A DNA stretch of 64,000 nucleotides from assembly GCA_006538405.1 (NCBI GenBank), contig BJKQ01000012.1, positions 283,001 through 347,000 of the forward strand. Direction: 5' to 3'. Position numbers and translations under genes: made by a program. Origin of the DNA: Hansfordia pulvinata (lineage: Eukaryota; Ascomycota; Sordariomycetes; Xylariales). This document shows, in pieces, positions 11,396 to 23,534 of this stretch (the first letter of the stretch is position 1; every line of letters begins with the position of its first letter). Below the pieces are notes generated by a model. It worked only from the letters and a program-made list of their open reading frames with translations. It was not told where the DNA came from and made no database searches.

Positions 11396-14300
11396 CCCCT
11401 CGGCGGTACGAGTACGGGTGACGAATACTCGTCGTAGCGATCCCTCTTTCTCTCCTATTCACGCAAGGCTCCGGCAGCGGGGGGGCGGTGGAGGTGACGT
11501 GTGGACGTGTGGCCGTGTGGACATGTGGGCGTATAGTGGGGGGGCACGTGCGGCGGCGGCGTGGGCGGCGGAGGAGACGACGGCTCGGAGGAGGCGGCTC
11601 ACCCAAACATCTTCGAACTGCCTCCTGCTTGGTACGTCAGTACTTAGGTTCATACACTAATACCACCCGACTCTTCATCCGTATGAGGATAGAACCCGTA
11701 TTCGCACGCGCATGAGAAGTAGGCGTGGGTACGAGTACTCGTACGAGTAAAAGCCCCATCCCGCCATGCCGTCCAGCCGGTCCGTGGCGTGGAATCTCGC
11801 GAGTTAATAATTACTCGTACTTGATGAGCGAGAATCCGTACTTGTACCTAAGAATGAGGCTAACGTTAGAGGAGGGGACCGCGCGGGCTAGGCCTCGCGA
11901 AGAAATGATCAGGGGCTGCCGGCCTCGGCAGAGACGGCTCGAGCTAGAGGGTTTTGGGTGACCACATCGCCAACAAGCGCGGAAGATGACACTCATCATA
12001 GGGCTTGGGTTTTCCCCTTCTCCTTCTTCTTGTTCTGGCTCACCTCCAGTGTGTGTTTGACGATGGTGGTGCTATGGGCGCGTCTGGCTGGGCTGGGAAT
12101 CACCACTACACACCTAGGTACGATCCATACAAGTATCTCCTCTCACTCGTACGAGCACGTACGTACTCCTCCGTCATGACCGGGACTGGCAACTGCCGAT
12201 ATGAACATGGCAGTAGATGGAGCGAGGGTCAGACAGGGGTGAAGGCTTGGCGCTCGGAGCCATTCGTGGTCTGCTGTGTGTTTTGTTTGCGTGTCACGTG
12301 TGTCTCTGGCGGCCAAGACAGGGCGCAACGACGACAGCTCGGGGCCGAGATTGGCTCCGGCTGCCGAGGGGCACTCGTGCGAGGCGGTTCTGCGGCTGCG
12401 GCTTCGGTGGTGGGCAGTGGGCGATGGATAGAGTACGAGTGTACGGAGACATATTCGTACCACCAATAAGATGAGGATGACTAGAATAACAACAATAATA
12501 ACAAACAATAATAGCAGCCGGCGGGGGCCACGGGGGCCACGGGGGGTTAGCAGACCGACTCTCGTCACGCATTCCAGAAGGCGGGCGGGCACGATGACAT
12601 GACACCACACGCCACCACCACCACCACCACCACGACGGCCACCACGTGTGTGTTGCCCGACTGGGTTTACGGTCAAGAGAGGGGCCGCGAGCTGGGGACG
12701 GCGCAGCAGCAGCATCACCTCTCTCCCTCAGGATGACGTACGAGTACTGGAGAGAGATGGGAAACCATTGTGTTTCCCTGCCTCGTCCATCGCCTTTATC
12801 AGACAGACGAGCAAGACGAGCAAGATGGCGGGGAACGGGGGTGAGCGGCCCTGTCAGCAATATGCAGCGGGCTGGCAGATCTCGCAGGTCCCGTCCGCAA
12901 CCTTGCATGCAGCAGCTTGAGGGGCCATTGCATTTCAAAAGGGACTCTCTCTCTTTTTCAGAGCGGGTCCATGATGATGATGATGCCTGCCATTCCTGCA
13001 AAGAGGAGAAAACGCGAGGACCCGGACCACTCGTGCGGAAACCCGCCCGCACAGCCGCCGCCGCCGCCGCCGCTGTCGGTACGAGAAGGTCGGTGGACGA
13101 TCGAGGCTGCGCCGGGCCATTGTCCAGGTTTCTCGGTGGGTGGTCCGGCGCCACCATGATCGCAATCCCTGGAGGTCCGTCCCTGGGTTCGCAACAGATC
13201 CCTGGAGGACGCACGACTGAGTGGGTGCGTGTAGGGAGTACGAGCACCTCTGGATGGGCCCTCCAGGGTTATACTCGAGGTACACACAGGTACCTCAACT
13301 ACCCGCGTATACTCGCACTCGCACCTCTACGAGTACCTCGTCTCGTCCGGGGTGCACGGCGCGTCTGCCTGCTGGCTGCTGCAGGCTGACGGCGCGAGTC
13401 CAGGGCCCCAAAGCTGTCAAACCTCCCTTTTTGGCTCCTGGCTGTTCTCATCAGGGATAAGATACGTAGGAACAGCTGGGAATTGGCCAAATCCGTCCGT
13501 CCCCCCGTCTCAAACCCGGTCCGCCGCTACTCGTGCGCCGTACGGAGGTTGGATGGACATCGCTGGCCGACGTGCCGGCCCAAAAGTTCTAGCTTCAATT
13601 TCGAAGGATCGATGATTCGATTCTCTGGCGTGGGGTCCGGAACTACGAGTACTCGTAGGAGGTCAAGTAAGAGGTACCCGAACCTACCTGTCCACTCGTT
13701 CCTAATGGGCGCCTGGCACTCCACTCCGATTTCATACCGTCTGTTAGATTTACCTAACTCGTATCTACCCACCCCAAGGTAGGACAGAAGCAACCAAGTA
13801 CACATACCTTGCGAGACGACGACGACACAGATCGATATTGGATGGATCCGCGTGTACGGATACCTCATTACTCATTCCCCGTCGTGCGCGAGATCCGCTT
13901 CCCCTACATGTACTCGTCTGAGAGGGGTCGCGATACACTGTATGAGTACGTGCCTCGGAGTACTATTGGTAGACCCCGTCGGGCGGAGTCGCTTAGGCAC
14001 TCGTACTCCATGAGCAGAGACCTCAGTACATTCGACGGGGCGGTTCTCCAGCTCGCTCGATGCCTCGGCCGAACCACCACCGCCACTGTCATTATCATTC
14101 CTCAATGGTCCTCTGCTGCCTACGCGTACCTTATGTACCTAACTCGTACGAGTACCCCCATGCAGCGGCGCTCTGCTTGCATGCCCGTACCTTATGGATG
14201 TGAGACGAAGCCTCTCAAGTCTCAGTCGGTCTGCCTACTACGGCAGCTCACAGTACGCGTGCATATCCGTCTTGCCACCCAGGGCCCCAGGTACGAGTCC

Positions 14301-15760
14301 CTTGCGTGTCTGCTGCCTTGACCTTGCAAGTACCGACTAGTATGCTTGCCCTATCCTATATTGCACTGGCTGCTTGAGGCTGAAAAGGTGCCAGGATCGG
14401 GAGGAGGAACAGGTACTCGTAAGTAAGGTGTACGAGCACGTACCTAAGGTACCTTAGGTACTCGTGTCTGTCATGTTCGGAACAGGCCTGCCGCGCCCGG
14501 GGCATTTCCGTGCCCAAGGGAACCCCGCCCCGGAGGAGACCCGCCGTTGCATTATACTGCTTATTAATGAACATGGCCACGGCAATCTTCTGGGGTGAGA
14601 GGGGGGGGGGGGGGTTGGAGAGGAGAGGAGGGGAGAGGAGGGATCCTGGGGTTTAATCAGGACCGTCGTGATTGTGGTGACGCCACGCCCGCGACCTCTC
14701 TTTTGTCCCCCTGCCCCTCCCTCAAAGTCAATCCCGCTATGGCCGGCCGATCCACAGCGCAGCAAAGAGCCACGTTGTGGAGAGAGAGAGAGCAAGAGCA
14801 AGGGAAAAAAAAAGATAGGACAGGAGACAGGGCCGCGATGTAGGCGCAGGGGCCCTACCGAGGCCTAGGGACGGACGGCAGCTGAAGGGTGGTGGATCGC
14901 GAAATGAAGGGACCTATCAGTCATCTGCGGCCCCCGAAATCCATGACTGACTTGCCAGTCTCGGCCGATTCGGCCCTTGCGGAGGAGGCCCAGTGCCACT
15001 CTTCTGGGTTACCCCGAGTACGCGTACATATATTGATCTGTTCGAGTACAGAGTGCCGATGAGAGTCAGTCGAGTCGGGGACCCGCCACCTGGCATACGA
15101 GTACATACTCGTTCGTACCTTAGGTACCTGGTAATCTTTCTCTAGCGGTCAGCCTCTGGCGTGCCGGGGCCCTTTGCTAGGTAGGCATCTCTGGGACATG
15201 AGTCGTTTTGCTCCGCCGGGGCGGACGGGAGTTTTCTGCTGCGAGCCGCAAGGGTACTTGTGACTTTTTGCCTTCTCTTTACGCGGTACTTTATGCTTTC
15301 TCCAGTGAGGTTCTCTCGGGAAGTTGTCCGTCCTCTCGAGACACAGGACAGGATTAGGTGTGTCAAGTGTGTGATAATAGAATGTCAGCTTGGATCTTCG
15401 ACAGTGGCAAGACGGTGGATGAGAAAAACGAGAGGCCAGCTCAGATGATGTCCCGCAAGAGCACCCAGGGAATACTCCCCACTTTCGGAGAACGGAGCAG
15501 CCGGGCACCCGGGCCAGCTAGCACAACGGGCGGGATACGAGGATGGGGGACTGATGATTTTAGCTGGGCACGTTCCGGATCGGTCTGCCACGAGGAGAGG
15601 GAAGACCCTCGTGCTTTTGGCACACGCCACTCTGACACACCCACCAGACCAGGCCACGCCGGGCCGGGTCCGAGTCGACACAAACTTCGTATCTGTGATG
15701 AGCACGCGTACGAGCCCTCGGAGGAGGAGCCGGAGGAGGAGGAGACAGGAGGAAGGTGAG

Positions 15761-15780
15761 CAGCAGCAGCAGCAGCAGCA
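15761..15780. repeat. CAG trinucleotide repeat
   Basis: About seven perfect CAG/AGC units in the non-coding gap. Confidence 0.9.
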
Positions 15781-16342
15781 CGAGCAGAACGGGGTTGGTG
15801 GAGAGCCCTGCGTCCGGGCCCCACGGCCCCTCGGTGCCCTCTCCTCCCTCTGTCTACTCGTACGAGTACAGTACTGCGAGCATCTTCGCGTAATCGTACC
15901 TGTCTGCCTGTCATGCCTGTCTGGCTGTGTCGCCGAGTCCCAACGTACTAATTCAGGTACGTAACTAGTAGTTGAAACCGCCCACCGTCGGGTGCCAACT
16001 AGGTAGACTCGGATTTCCACCGGCATTGATGGGAAGCGTGGCGAGGAAGGGCCACCAAGCTAATACGACGGAGCAGACGGACCACCCCTCGTCAAGTGCC
16101 CCCCATCAAGTACTTTCGTTACTTTCTTTTACGAGGATGTATCCGTAGTAGTCACAGTAGTGTAGGTAGGTAGGTACGAGTAGTCTGGCAGAGCCGGGAG
16201 CAGAGACCCAGCAAGTATCCGTAAGACGTCAGTCGCCGGTGGAGAAGCTAGGAGCTACACAGTTAGCACGCGCGCGCTGTCTGCTGCGTGCTTTCCCCCC
16301 CGTCCGTTCCACACCTCGGCAGCCGGTATTGGTGTTGATGTT

Positions 16343-16374
<32 letters not shown>

Positions 16375-16502
16375 TGTTGTTGTTTTTCTTGTCCTACCTC
16401 TCCCACCTAAAAGTTAGCACGAGCAGTTGCTGTTGTCGTTTGCTGGAACGAGTATCCATCTCGTTGCTTTCCTGTACTAGTAATAATCATGTTCGTACTC
16501 CG

Positions 16503-16540
16503 TAATAATAATAATAATAATCATAATAATAATAATCATA
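16503..16540. repeat. AAT trinucleotide repeat
   Basis: About 12 AAT units with two single-unit interruptions (TCA), in the non-coding gap. Confidence 0.9.
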
Positions 16541-17766
16541 ACAGCAAGTGAGCAGAGCAGCATAGCAGCAGCAGCAGCAGTAGCAGGCACCGCAGAACAG
16601 GGAGGACGGCACTCTATTCCCCCGGGAGGCCCACGAGAGCGGACTCGAGTATTGTACGAGTATTCCGACTACGTATACCCAGTGGGTGCTGCTTGTCTGC
16701 TGCCCACGCACGCGGTGAACCGCGAGTCTTTGCATCTGGGTCCTGTGCATCCATCCCTCCGTCCCTTCGTCATCGTTGGATCCCCGGCCGCTGCTGCTGG
16801 GCTTACGAGTAGCTGGACGGACGACGAGGCTGCCCGATCAGGGTTTGGTTGTCATTCCCACGCGCGCCTTTTCCCTTTTCCCACCTCGCCCGACTCGCCC
16901 TCAACTCGTACGGGTACTCCTTATTATTAGCATTGCGATTATATCCCCCCCCCCCTTCCCGGGGCTTTAGCACCGAGATTCTTAATAATCCTCCTGCCCA
17001 CGCAGCTCGCCCGCGCACACACCCTGGACTTCTAACTCGCTCCTTTGCACGCACGCACGCGCGCGCGCAGTCTCGCCTCGTACCGCTCGCCGTCCGTCTG
17101 CGCGACTTTGCAACGACGTTCCGGTTGCTGCTGCTCCGTGACCAACGACGACAACGACGACGACGACGACAACGACCTACAAGCAGCAGCATCTCGAGGT
17201 GTCGCGCGACGAGAGCTCCCGCTTCCTTTTGCCCACCCACCCACCATTGCTACCACCACCACCATTACCACCACCCAGCCGATCACTCTCGCCCCCTCCC
17301 CTCTCCTGCTTGGCCGTCTTCTCCTCTTCCGCATGAGCAGACAAGGTTAGCCCGGGACGATCGCATCCTGTTGACAGCCGGCCCATCTGTCGTCTATCCT
17401 GCCCGCGCCCTTGCGACTCGGGATAGGATTCCAGGTACCGGCCCGAATAAGAGGCAAGGCAAGGCAAGGCAAGCCTCGCGCCTCGCGCCGCACACAGCTG
17501 CGAGCTCCCTCCCCCCCCTGGACCGTGAGTGAAAGGGCGCTCGCTCGCTGGCTGCCTGCGTGCGCGCACCTGAGAGGTCCATCCATCCCGACCGATTGGT
17601 GCTCGCTACAGGTACCTGGAAAAGTAGCCAGGACACCATGTCGCTTTGGCGCCGCCGGGGGCCCTGCTCAGCTCAGCTGGAGAAGAACGAACCGTCTCGG
17701 AGATCACGTGCGCGCGCCCATCCCGCCGTCCCTGCCAATCCGACATCCAGCTTTGCCGGGAGCCTC

Positions 17767-17813
17767 GCCGTCCGTTGCGCATAGTCGTACGCCGTCCGTT
17801 GCGCATAGTCGTA
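17767..17813. repeat. Perfect 24-bp tandem duplication
   Basis: The unit beginning GCCGTCCGTTGCGCATAGTC occupies 17767-17790 and is repeated at 17791-17813 without mismatch over 23 bases. It lies about 170-210 bases before the factor start codon. Perfect identity suggests a recent duplication. Confidence 0.9.
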
Positions 17814-17844
17814 GTCGGTTTCCGGACCCTCACACGAGGAAAAA

Positions 17845-17878
<34 letters not shown>
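17845..17878. repeat. GA dinucleotide tract
   Basis: About 16 GA units with one interruption in the leader, about 100 bases before the ATG at 17979. GA tracts in leaders and promoters are common in fungi. Confidence 0.9.
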
Positions 17879-17978
17879 GGCCGACTGAGACCGGACCGAC
17901 CGGACTGAACGGAACTGAACTGAATCGATACTTGACCTGACCGACCGAAACCGAGGCCGGAACCGCCGAAAACCCCAA

Positions 17979-20900
17979 ATGGCCGAGAGCACCGCGTCGC
18001 CCTCGACGCCCCTGGCCGAAGGCTTCCACCACGCCGGAGGCGCTCCCACGCCCGCGTTCTCGGGCACCGCCGGCGCAGCGGGCGCCAATGGCGGCGCCAC
18101 GATAGGAGGAGGAGGAGGAGGATCGCGCAGCGTCAAGCGGCCTCGGCCCGTCAAGTCGTGCACCGAGTGCCGCAAGCGCAAGCTCAAGTGCGACCGCAAC
18201 CTGCCCTGCTCGCAGTGCACCAAGTCGCAGCGAACTTGCCGGTACGCCGCCGACGGCGACCCGGCCAACCTGTCCGACGGCGGGGGTTCCGAGGGGGGAT
18301 ACTACGGCGAGACGCCCGAGCGGGGCTCGTCGAAGCGCAGCTGCATCACGGTGCCGCAGCGCGTGTCGGGGAGCTCGTCGTCGGCGGCGGCGTTGACGGC
18401 GGCGGCGATGGGAGGAGGAGGAGGAGGAGGAGGCATCGGGCTAGGAGGGCTTGGTGGAGGAGGTGGAAGTGGAGGAGGAGGAGGAGGAGGAGGAGGCGGC
18501 GGCGGAACGACAACAGCAGCGGCGGCAACGATGAGCGGGACTCGATCCGAGACGGGCTCGTTGTCGCACTCGAACACGTCCACGCTTGAGGACCACGACG
18601 CGCGCCTCGAGCGCCTCGAGAGGATCCTCCTGCAGCAGCACCAGCAGCAGCACCAGACGCCGGCCGGGCCCGTGTCCGGCTTTGCCGCGGCGCAGCGGCC
18701 GCTCGGCCCCGCCGCCGCGGGTGAGCCCCTGACGCTCCGGGGCCTGACGGTGAAGGGGGTGCGGACGCGCTTCTTCGGGCAGATGAGCACGCGTGTGCTG
18801 CTGAATCTGGTGAGGACCTTTCTTTCCCATTTTCCCCGTTTATGTCGATGTTGTCGTCTTCCCTGCCCTTTTCTCTCTTCCCAACGTACCTACCTGGTCC
18901 CCTGACTATCCTGGACTCTTGACTGACCGTCGGCCCCCATCCCTCCCCCTTTTCACTTGTTCAGTTCGACGAGGCCAAGGAGTACATGTTCAGCAAGAAC
19001 AAGCCGGCGGAGGTGCGGGAGCTGTTCGCGCGGACGCAGGGCATCCACAAGACGCTGCAGTACGAGCACAGCAACGCGACCAAGGCCATCTCGGTGTTTG
19101 TGGACTCGATGACACCGATCCAGCGGCGCATGGCCGACATCCTGCCGGCCCGGGCGGTGTGCGACCAGCTGGTGGCGGTGTACATGCGCGGGACCGAGAC
19201 CATCTACCGCAACGTGCACATGCCGACGTTCATGGGCGAGTACCGCGCGTACTGGGAAGGTCACTCCTCGTCGTCGTCTGCGTCGTCGTTGTCGTCGTCG
19301 CAGCAGCAGCCGCCGCCGCCTGCCGGCCAGCCGCCCGGGGCCGGTGCCGGAGCGGCGGGAAGGGGCCCTGCAGGTGGTTCACCCCCGGCCGTTGGCGAGG
19401 CCTTCCTGCCCAAGCTGCTGTCGATCCTGTGCATCGGGTACCGCTTCGCCGGGGCGGGCAAGGGCCTCAGCACCAACGAGCGCGGCGGCGTGCACATCCC
19501 GACGGCGTGCGCCCTCGTGCGCGCGTGGCTCGACGGCCTGCGCGGCAAGCAGCTGGTCGAGCTGGGCACGCTGCAGTGCGAGGTGCTGCAGCTGTGCGCG
19601 CAGCGCATGATCAGCTCCCAGAACCAGGACTCGTGGACGCACCTCGGCCTCATTGTGCGCATGGCCATGACCATGGGCCTGCACCGCGACCCGGCCGAGT
19701 TCGCCGGCGCCAAGCTGCTCAGCCCCTTCGCCGCCGAGCTGCGCCGCCGCCTGTGGTACACCATCCTCGAGATCGACCTGCAGATGTCCATGCAGTGCGG
19801 CCTGCCCTGCTGCATCCGCCAGGGCGACTTCACCTGCCGCCCCCCGCTCAACATCAACGACGACGACATCTGGCCCGACATGGACGCCCCGCCCGAGCCC
19901 CGCCCCATCGAGGTCGACACCGACTCCCGCATCCAGGTCTTCGCCGCCAGCACCCTCGCCGCCCGCTTCCGCGTCGTCGACCTCGTCGGCCGCGTCGACT
20001 CCCTCCACGACTACGCGCCCGTCCTCGAGCTCGGCAGCGAGCTCGAGCGCGCCTTTGACGAGATGCGCTACCTGCTGCCCGCGCCCACCACCACCACCGC
20101 CACGACCCCTCCTCCTCCGCCGATCCCGCCGACCAGCGCCGCCAGTGGATGACCCGTGTCATCCTCGACATGAACTGCCGCCGCCCCCTGCTGGCCCTCT
20201 ACCGCCCCTTCGCCCTCGGCGCCACCCCGCCGCTGCCGTGCCCCAGCAGATCATGACCGGCTACCTGCGCTCCTCCATGGTCCTGCTGTCCTACCTCGAC
20301 GACATGGACCCCCACTCCCCGAGTACGCCCACTCCTGGCACATCACCCACCTCGTCCTCAAGGAGGACATCCTCCAGGCCGCCTTCAGCGTGTGCTACTA
20401 CATCCAGCACGCCTCCTTGTCCTCGACGTCGCCGGCCTTCTCGTCCGCGGTCCCCGCCACGTCCGCCTCGACCTCGACGCCCCCGCCGCCTCCCTCGTCT
20501 GCCGGCTCGAGCAGCGCGCGCTCCGGCGGCGGCGGCGGAGGCGAGCCGATGACGACGGCCGTCGAGGACGCGTGCGCGGCCGCCTGCGAGAGCTCCATCA
20601 TGCTCTCCGTGCCCCGCCTGCAGCGCAAGGTCGAGGACATACTCAACGACATGGTGACGCGGATCCGCGAGATTGGCACCGACATGAAGGACCTCATCGC
20701 GCTGACCGTCGTCCTGGCGACCTGCAGCAGCGCCTCATCGCCGGACCAGAAGAGGGAAAAGATCAAGCAGGGCATGCAGCGCATCCTCGACGCCGGCATG
20801 CGCTCCATCCACGTCACGCAGGACAGCCTCGCGTCTCTCTCGGTGAGTTTCTCTTTTTTTTCTCTCCCTTGATAGCTCTCCTCAACATTGTGGAGAGACA

Positions 20901-21190
20901 AACCAGAAAAAAAAAACGCATCGTGTGCTGACTGGTGGTCTGCAGATAATGGCTCCGGCAGCACTGCCCGGCAGCGCGTCCCAGGCCGCCTTTGGCGCCA
21001 TCAGCCCCGTACAGCCCTTTCCGGGCGCCGAAGATCCAGTCTCGATGGTATGTTGAAAGCTGGAAACCCCCCAATCACGAAAGTACCCCAAGTCGTAGGA
21101 AACCTGAATTAACATTTTATGCAGATGGCAGAGGATACGGTGTTGTGGGAGACGGAGTTCTGGAACCCGCTGCTTTCGCCGCAACCTTGA
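17979..21190 (+). CDS. Zn(II)2Cys6 transcription factor with fungal-specific regulatory domain, three apparent single-base losses
   Basis: Exons are 17979-18809, 18965-20842, 20946-21047 and 21125-21190; phases agree. The DNA-binding Zn2Cys6 cluster spans residues 61-87 (C-X2-C-X6-C-X5-C-X2-C-X6-C, starting CTECRKRKLKC). It is followed by a very Gly-rich linker (about 135-190), a short helix (residues 205-220) and the fungal_trans domain in exon 2 (DEAKEYMFSKNKPAEVRELF ... ELRRRLWYTILEIDLQMSMQ). Exon 2 needs one extra base at each of 20106-20109, 20225-20228 and 20317-20320, all CCCC runs; the whole then gives 960 codons (about 959 aa). Sequence continues smoothly through each break (MTRVILDMNCRRPLLALYRP, MTGYLRSSMVLLSYLDDMDP, YAHSWHITHLVLKEDILQA). 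Nuclear regulator; target genes unknown. Confidence 0.85.
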
Positions 21191-21644
21191 AACAATTTGT
21201 GGCCAGCAAGTGTGTCACTAAGAAACTCGGGGATCCCCGGGGGGCTCCCTCAAGCCTGGAAAGCTTTGAATATTCGGCTTGTCAGAGTGGCTGCACGGGG
21301 ACTGGCGCGCGGCGTGAGAGGCGGCCATGGCTTTGACGAGTCTACATGCCTGACGCCAGTGCCAGATGGGCAGGAACAAGCCGTGACCAGTCACTAAGAT
21401 GGAGGACAGGCGGCGCCAACGAGGATAGCGGCAACGAGGACAGCGGCAACGAGGACAGCGGCAACGGGACCAATTTTCAGTTCAAAGGGTTGCCTCGCGA
21501 TGGACGATCTACAGTCGGCTCAAGAACGACTAGGCAAAACACAAAGTACTCGGACCGCCCTCCTCGACGACAAAGCCGAATCCAAAATAACAACGAAAGG
21601 CCGGACACGCGCCAGAAACATCCCTCCACCCCCACAACGCCAGC
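21191..21644. other. Intergenic region between convergent genes, with a 15-bp tandem repeat
   Basis: No gene is supported. About three copies of a 15-bp unit (AACGAGGACAGCGGC) lie at 21418-21472. Confidence 0.6.
21418..21472. repeat. 15-bp tandem repeat, about three copies
   Basis: The unit is AACGAGGACAGCGGC; the first copy carries one substitution (GATAGC). It is open in one frame, where it would read NEDSG, but the surrounding frame has no gene structure. Confidence 0.85.
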
Positions 21645-22421
21645 TCAGTTGGTGACGACAGGGCTGCGTCCCACAAACTCGTCACTCTGCAAAGCCTCGA
21701 CCATAAAGCGCGCGACGCCGGTGCGGCTGCTCTTGGGCATGAAGGGCGCGCCGGCGCCGTCGTCCGGCCAGACCCGGAGCTTCTTCCCCTCCCCGTTCCT
21801 CCCCTCCTTGGTACCGTCATCATCGTCGACCAGCATGAACGGCCGCACGAGCACCCAGTCGACCTCCTGCCCACGACTGCGCGCCTCGGCGTCGACGGCC
21901 TCGTGGTCCGCCAGGCCCAGGCGCATGTTGGTGTACGAGAACATGCCCCTCAGGAGGCAGTTCATGTTGGCGAAGCTGGAGCCCACGCCCGCGGAGCTGA
22001 GGATGACGATGCGCGGCTTCCTCGTGCCCCCGGCACCGGAAGGAGCGGAGGCGGCGGCAGCGGCCAGCCCGTCGATAGCGTTGCGCGCGCTGTCCGCCAT
22101 CATGCGCTCGGGGGTGTCCGGGCTCTGCGCCGCGAAGGGCGAGTCGGAGGCCCGCCGGGCGTTGAGGGCGATTAGGACGGCGCGAGGGGGCGGGGAGGTG
22201 GCGGCCAGCGCGGCGCGGACGGACGGGGCCGAGAGTGGCGTGCCCTCGACGATGGTGAGGCTGGCGCTGGCGTTGCTGGGGTTGAGGATGGCGGGGGAGA
22301 CGGACTCGCGGAACCGGGCCGCGCTGCGCACCAGCACCGTCACCCCGTGGCCGGCCGCCAGCGCCTCCGCGACGACCAGCTGACCCGTCCGTCCGCTGCC
22401 GCCGAGGACCAGGACCTGCAT
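21645..22421 (-). CDS. NAD(P)-binding Rossmann-fold protein, NmrA/SDR-a type
   Basis: A single-exon gene of 258 aa. It opens with the dinucleotide-binding glycine motif in VLVLGGSGRTGQLV (GxxGxxG, residues 7-13), preceded by a beta strand that starts at residue 2. This is the atypical/extended short-chain dehydrogenase family often annotated as NAD(P)H-binding or NmrA-like. Other supporting segments are PRIVILSSAGVGSSF in the middle and VDWVLVRPFMLVDD later. A classical YxxxK catalytic pair is not evident, which favours an atypical SDR or redox-sensing role over a typical dehydrogenase. It is probably cytosolic. It ends convergent to the Zn2Cys6 factor gene, about 450 bases away. The frame is intact. 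Confidence 0.85.
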   Translation of the reverse strand: MQVLVLGGSGRTGQLVVAEALAAGHGVTVLVRSAARFRESVSPAILNPSNASASLTIVEGTPLSAPSVRAALAATSPPPRAVLIALNARRASDSPFAAQSPDTPERMMADSARNAIDGLAAAAASAPSGAGGTRKPRIVILSSAGVGSSFANMNCLLRGMFSYTNMRLGLADHEAVDAEARSRGQEVDWVLVRPFMLVDDDDGTKEGRNGEGKKLRVWPDDGAGAPFMPKSSRTGVARFMVEALQSDEFVGRSPVVTN

Positions 22422-22736
22422 TTTCGGGACGTGATGGAGAGGCGTGGGTTGTGGTGTGTGTGTAGGGCCCGGGTTGAGAGAGGGTGATGGTGGTGGTGGT
22501 AGTGGCTGTGGTGTGGCTGGTGGAAGGGAGTCACTATTCAGAAGGAAGACGAGAAGAAGAAGAAGAAGAAGAAGAATAAGTTAAAAAAATCGCTAGATGA
22601 TCTGTCTGTGAACCAGGGATCTGATCTCTAGAATCTCGTGAGGCGCGGAGCTTGTGAAATCCGGTCGTGAGTTTGCAGGAAGCTTGTGTTTTCGGCAAAG
22701 CACCTGACTGAGCCAGGACGCAGGCGGGCTGGGGTT

Positions 22737-22745
22737 TATATATAC
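22737..22745 (-). promoter_or_regulatory. TATA box candidate for the NAD(P)-binding gene
   Basis: On the minus strand a TATATATAA element lies about 315 bases before the start codon at 22421. A (GAA)n tract at 22552-22575 lies between them in the presumed leader. Confidence 0.45.
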
Positions 22746-23473
22746 AGGCGCGTGTTGTAACATACAATCTCCCCGATTTCTACCTGCATCACCTCCCGGC
22801 CGACAAAGGGTCCAGACCTGGCCGGAGACATTTCGCGGCGCGAGCGCGCACGAGAGAGAGAGGGACGGGATTGGGATGGGGAGGGGCGGAGCCGGATATT
22901 GGTCATCCACCACCTACTGGACATGCAAGCCGCCCGTACCCGCACGGGCCGCGAACGTGCTGTGCTGCGCTCCGGACTCGCGGAGCGGACGGGCACCGAC
23001 CGGCCGAGAAGAGGGGGGGCTTCAACGGAGGAGAGAAGAGAAACGGGTCTGGCTCCGTTGGGGTAGGGAGGGGTGTCTAATATCGGCTCCGTGCCATGTT
23101 GCGCGTGCTGGTGTGCGGAGAATCCGAGTCCGGCCGGGGGTGAGTGAGTGAACGTGGGCTTTCTTTTCGCTTCCTCTTCTATTTCTCGGCCGAGTGTGGA
23201 CAGCGGACGGACCCGGGGCGCTGTGTTCTTGTGCGGTTGCTTACCGTAGGTACCTCCCTTAGGGTAAGGTATGTACTCGTGCTAGCCTTGCTGGGCCGGC
23301 CCCCAAGGCTTGGGACCACGGTCCTCGTAAGGCTCACTACTAGCCTTGCTGGCTCTGGGGCCGCTTGGACTTTCCATGGGCTTCGATAGCGTGACTTGAG
23401 CGCGCGCGCGCGTATCTTACTACCATCATTCTCTCTTTGCGTCGCTGTCCGAGGCGGGATATGTCATCAGCTG

Positions 23474-23534
23474 CTGGCTACGGGGCTGGCTACGGGCGGC
23501 TGGCTACGGGCGGCTGGCTACGGGCGGCTGGCTA
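23474..23534. repeat. 14-bp tandem repeat, about four copies
   Basis: Units of CTGGCTACGGGCGG; the first copy is shorter and the last diverges. It lies in non-coding DNA. Confidence 0.85.

Larger units (their letters stand above)
11396..16915. repeat. Cluster of TACGAGTAC / ACTCGTACGAGT palindromic sites
   Basis: Short inverted-repeat words built from ACTCGTA and TACGAGT recur throughout. Clear cases lie near 11400, 11729-11749 (a double palindrome), 12145-12170, 12430, 12730, 13237, 13330, 13643, 14141, 14434-14465, 15018, 15097-15125, 15857, 16173, 16644 and 16902. They are often joined to AGGTACCT palindromes (for example 14445-14460 and 15116-15127). No ORF in the region looks like a protein. 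The function is unknown; it could be a dispersed genomic word or a regulatory array for the downstream factor gene. Confidence 0.7.
16916..17978 (+). promoter_or_regulatory. Probable promoter and long leader of the Zn2Cys6 factor gene
   Basis: A C/T-rich, repeat-rich stretch directly upstream of the factor start at 17979. It contains a GC alternating run (about 17050-17070), AGGCA pentamers (about 17455-17480), a 24-bp tandem duplication at 17767-17813 and a GA tract at 17845-17878. Several short upstream ATGs are present. A transcription start cannot be fixed from sequence alone. Confidence 0.4.

Noticed and set aside
13809..14321. A 170-codon plus-strand frame in the long gap
   Set aside because: Its residues come largely from the TACGAGTAC-type words (Tyr/Glu/Ser/Thr repeats); no domain and no intron logic.
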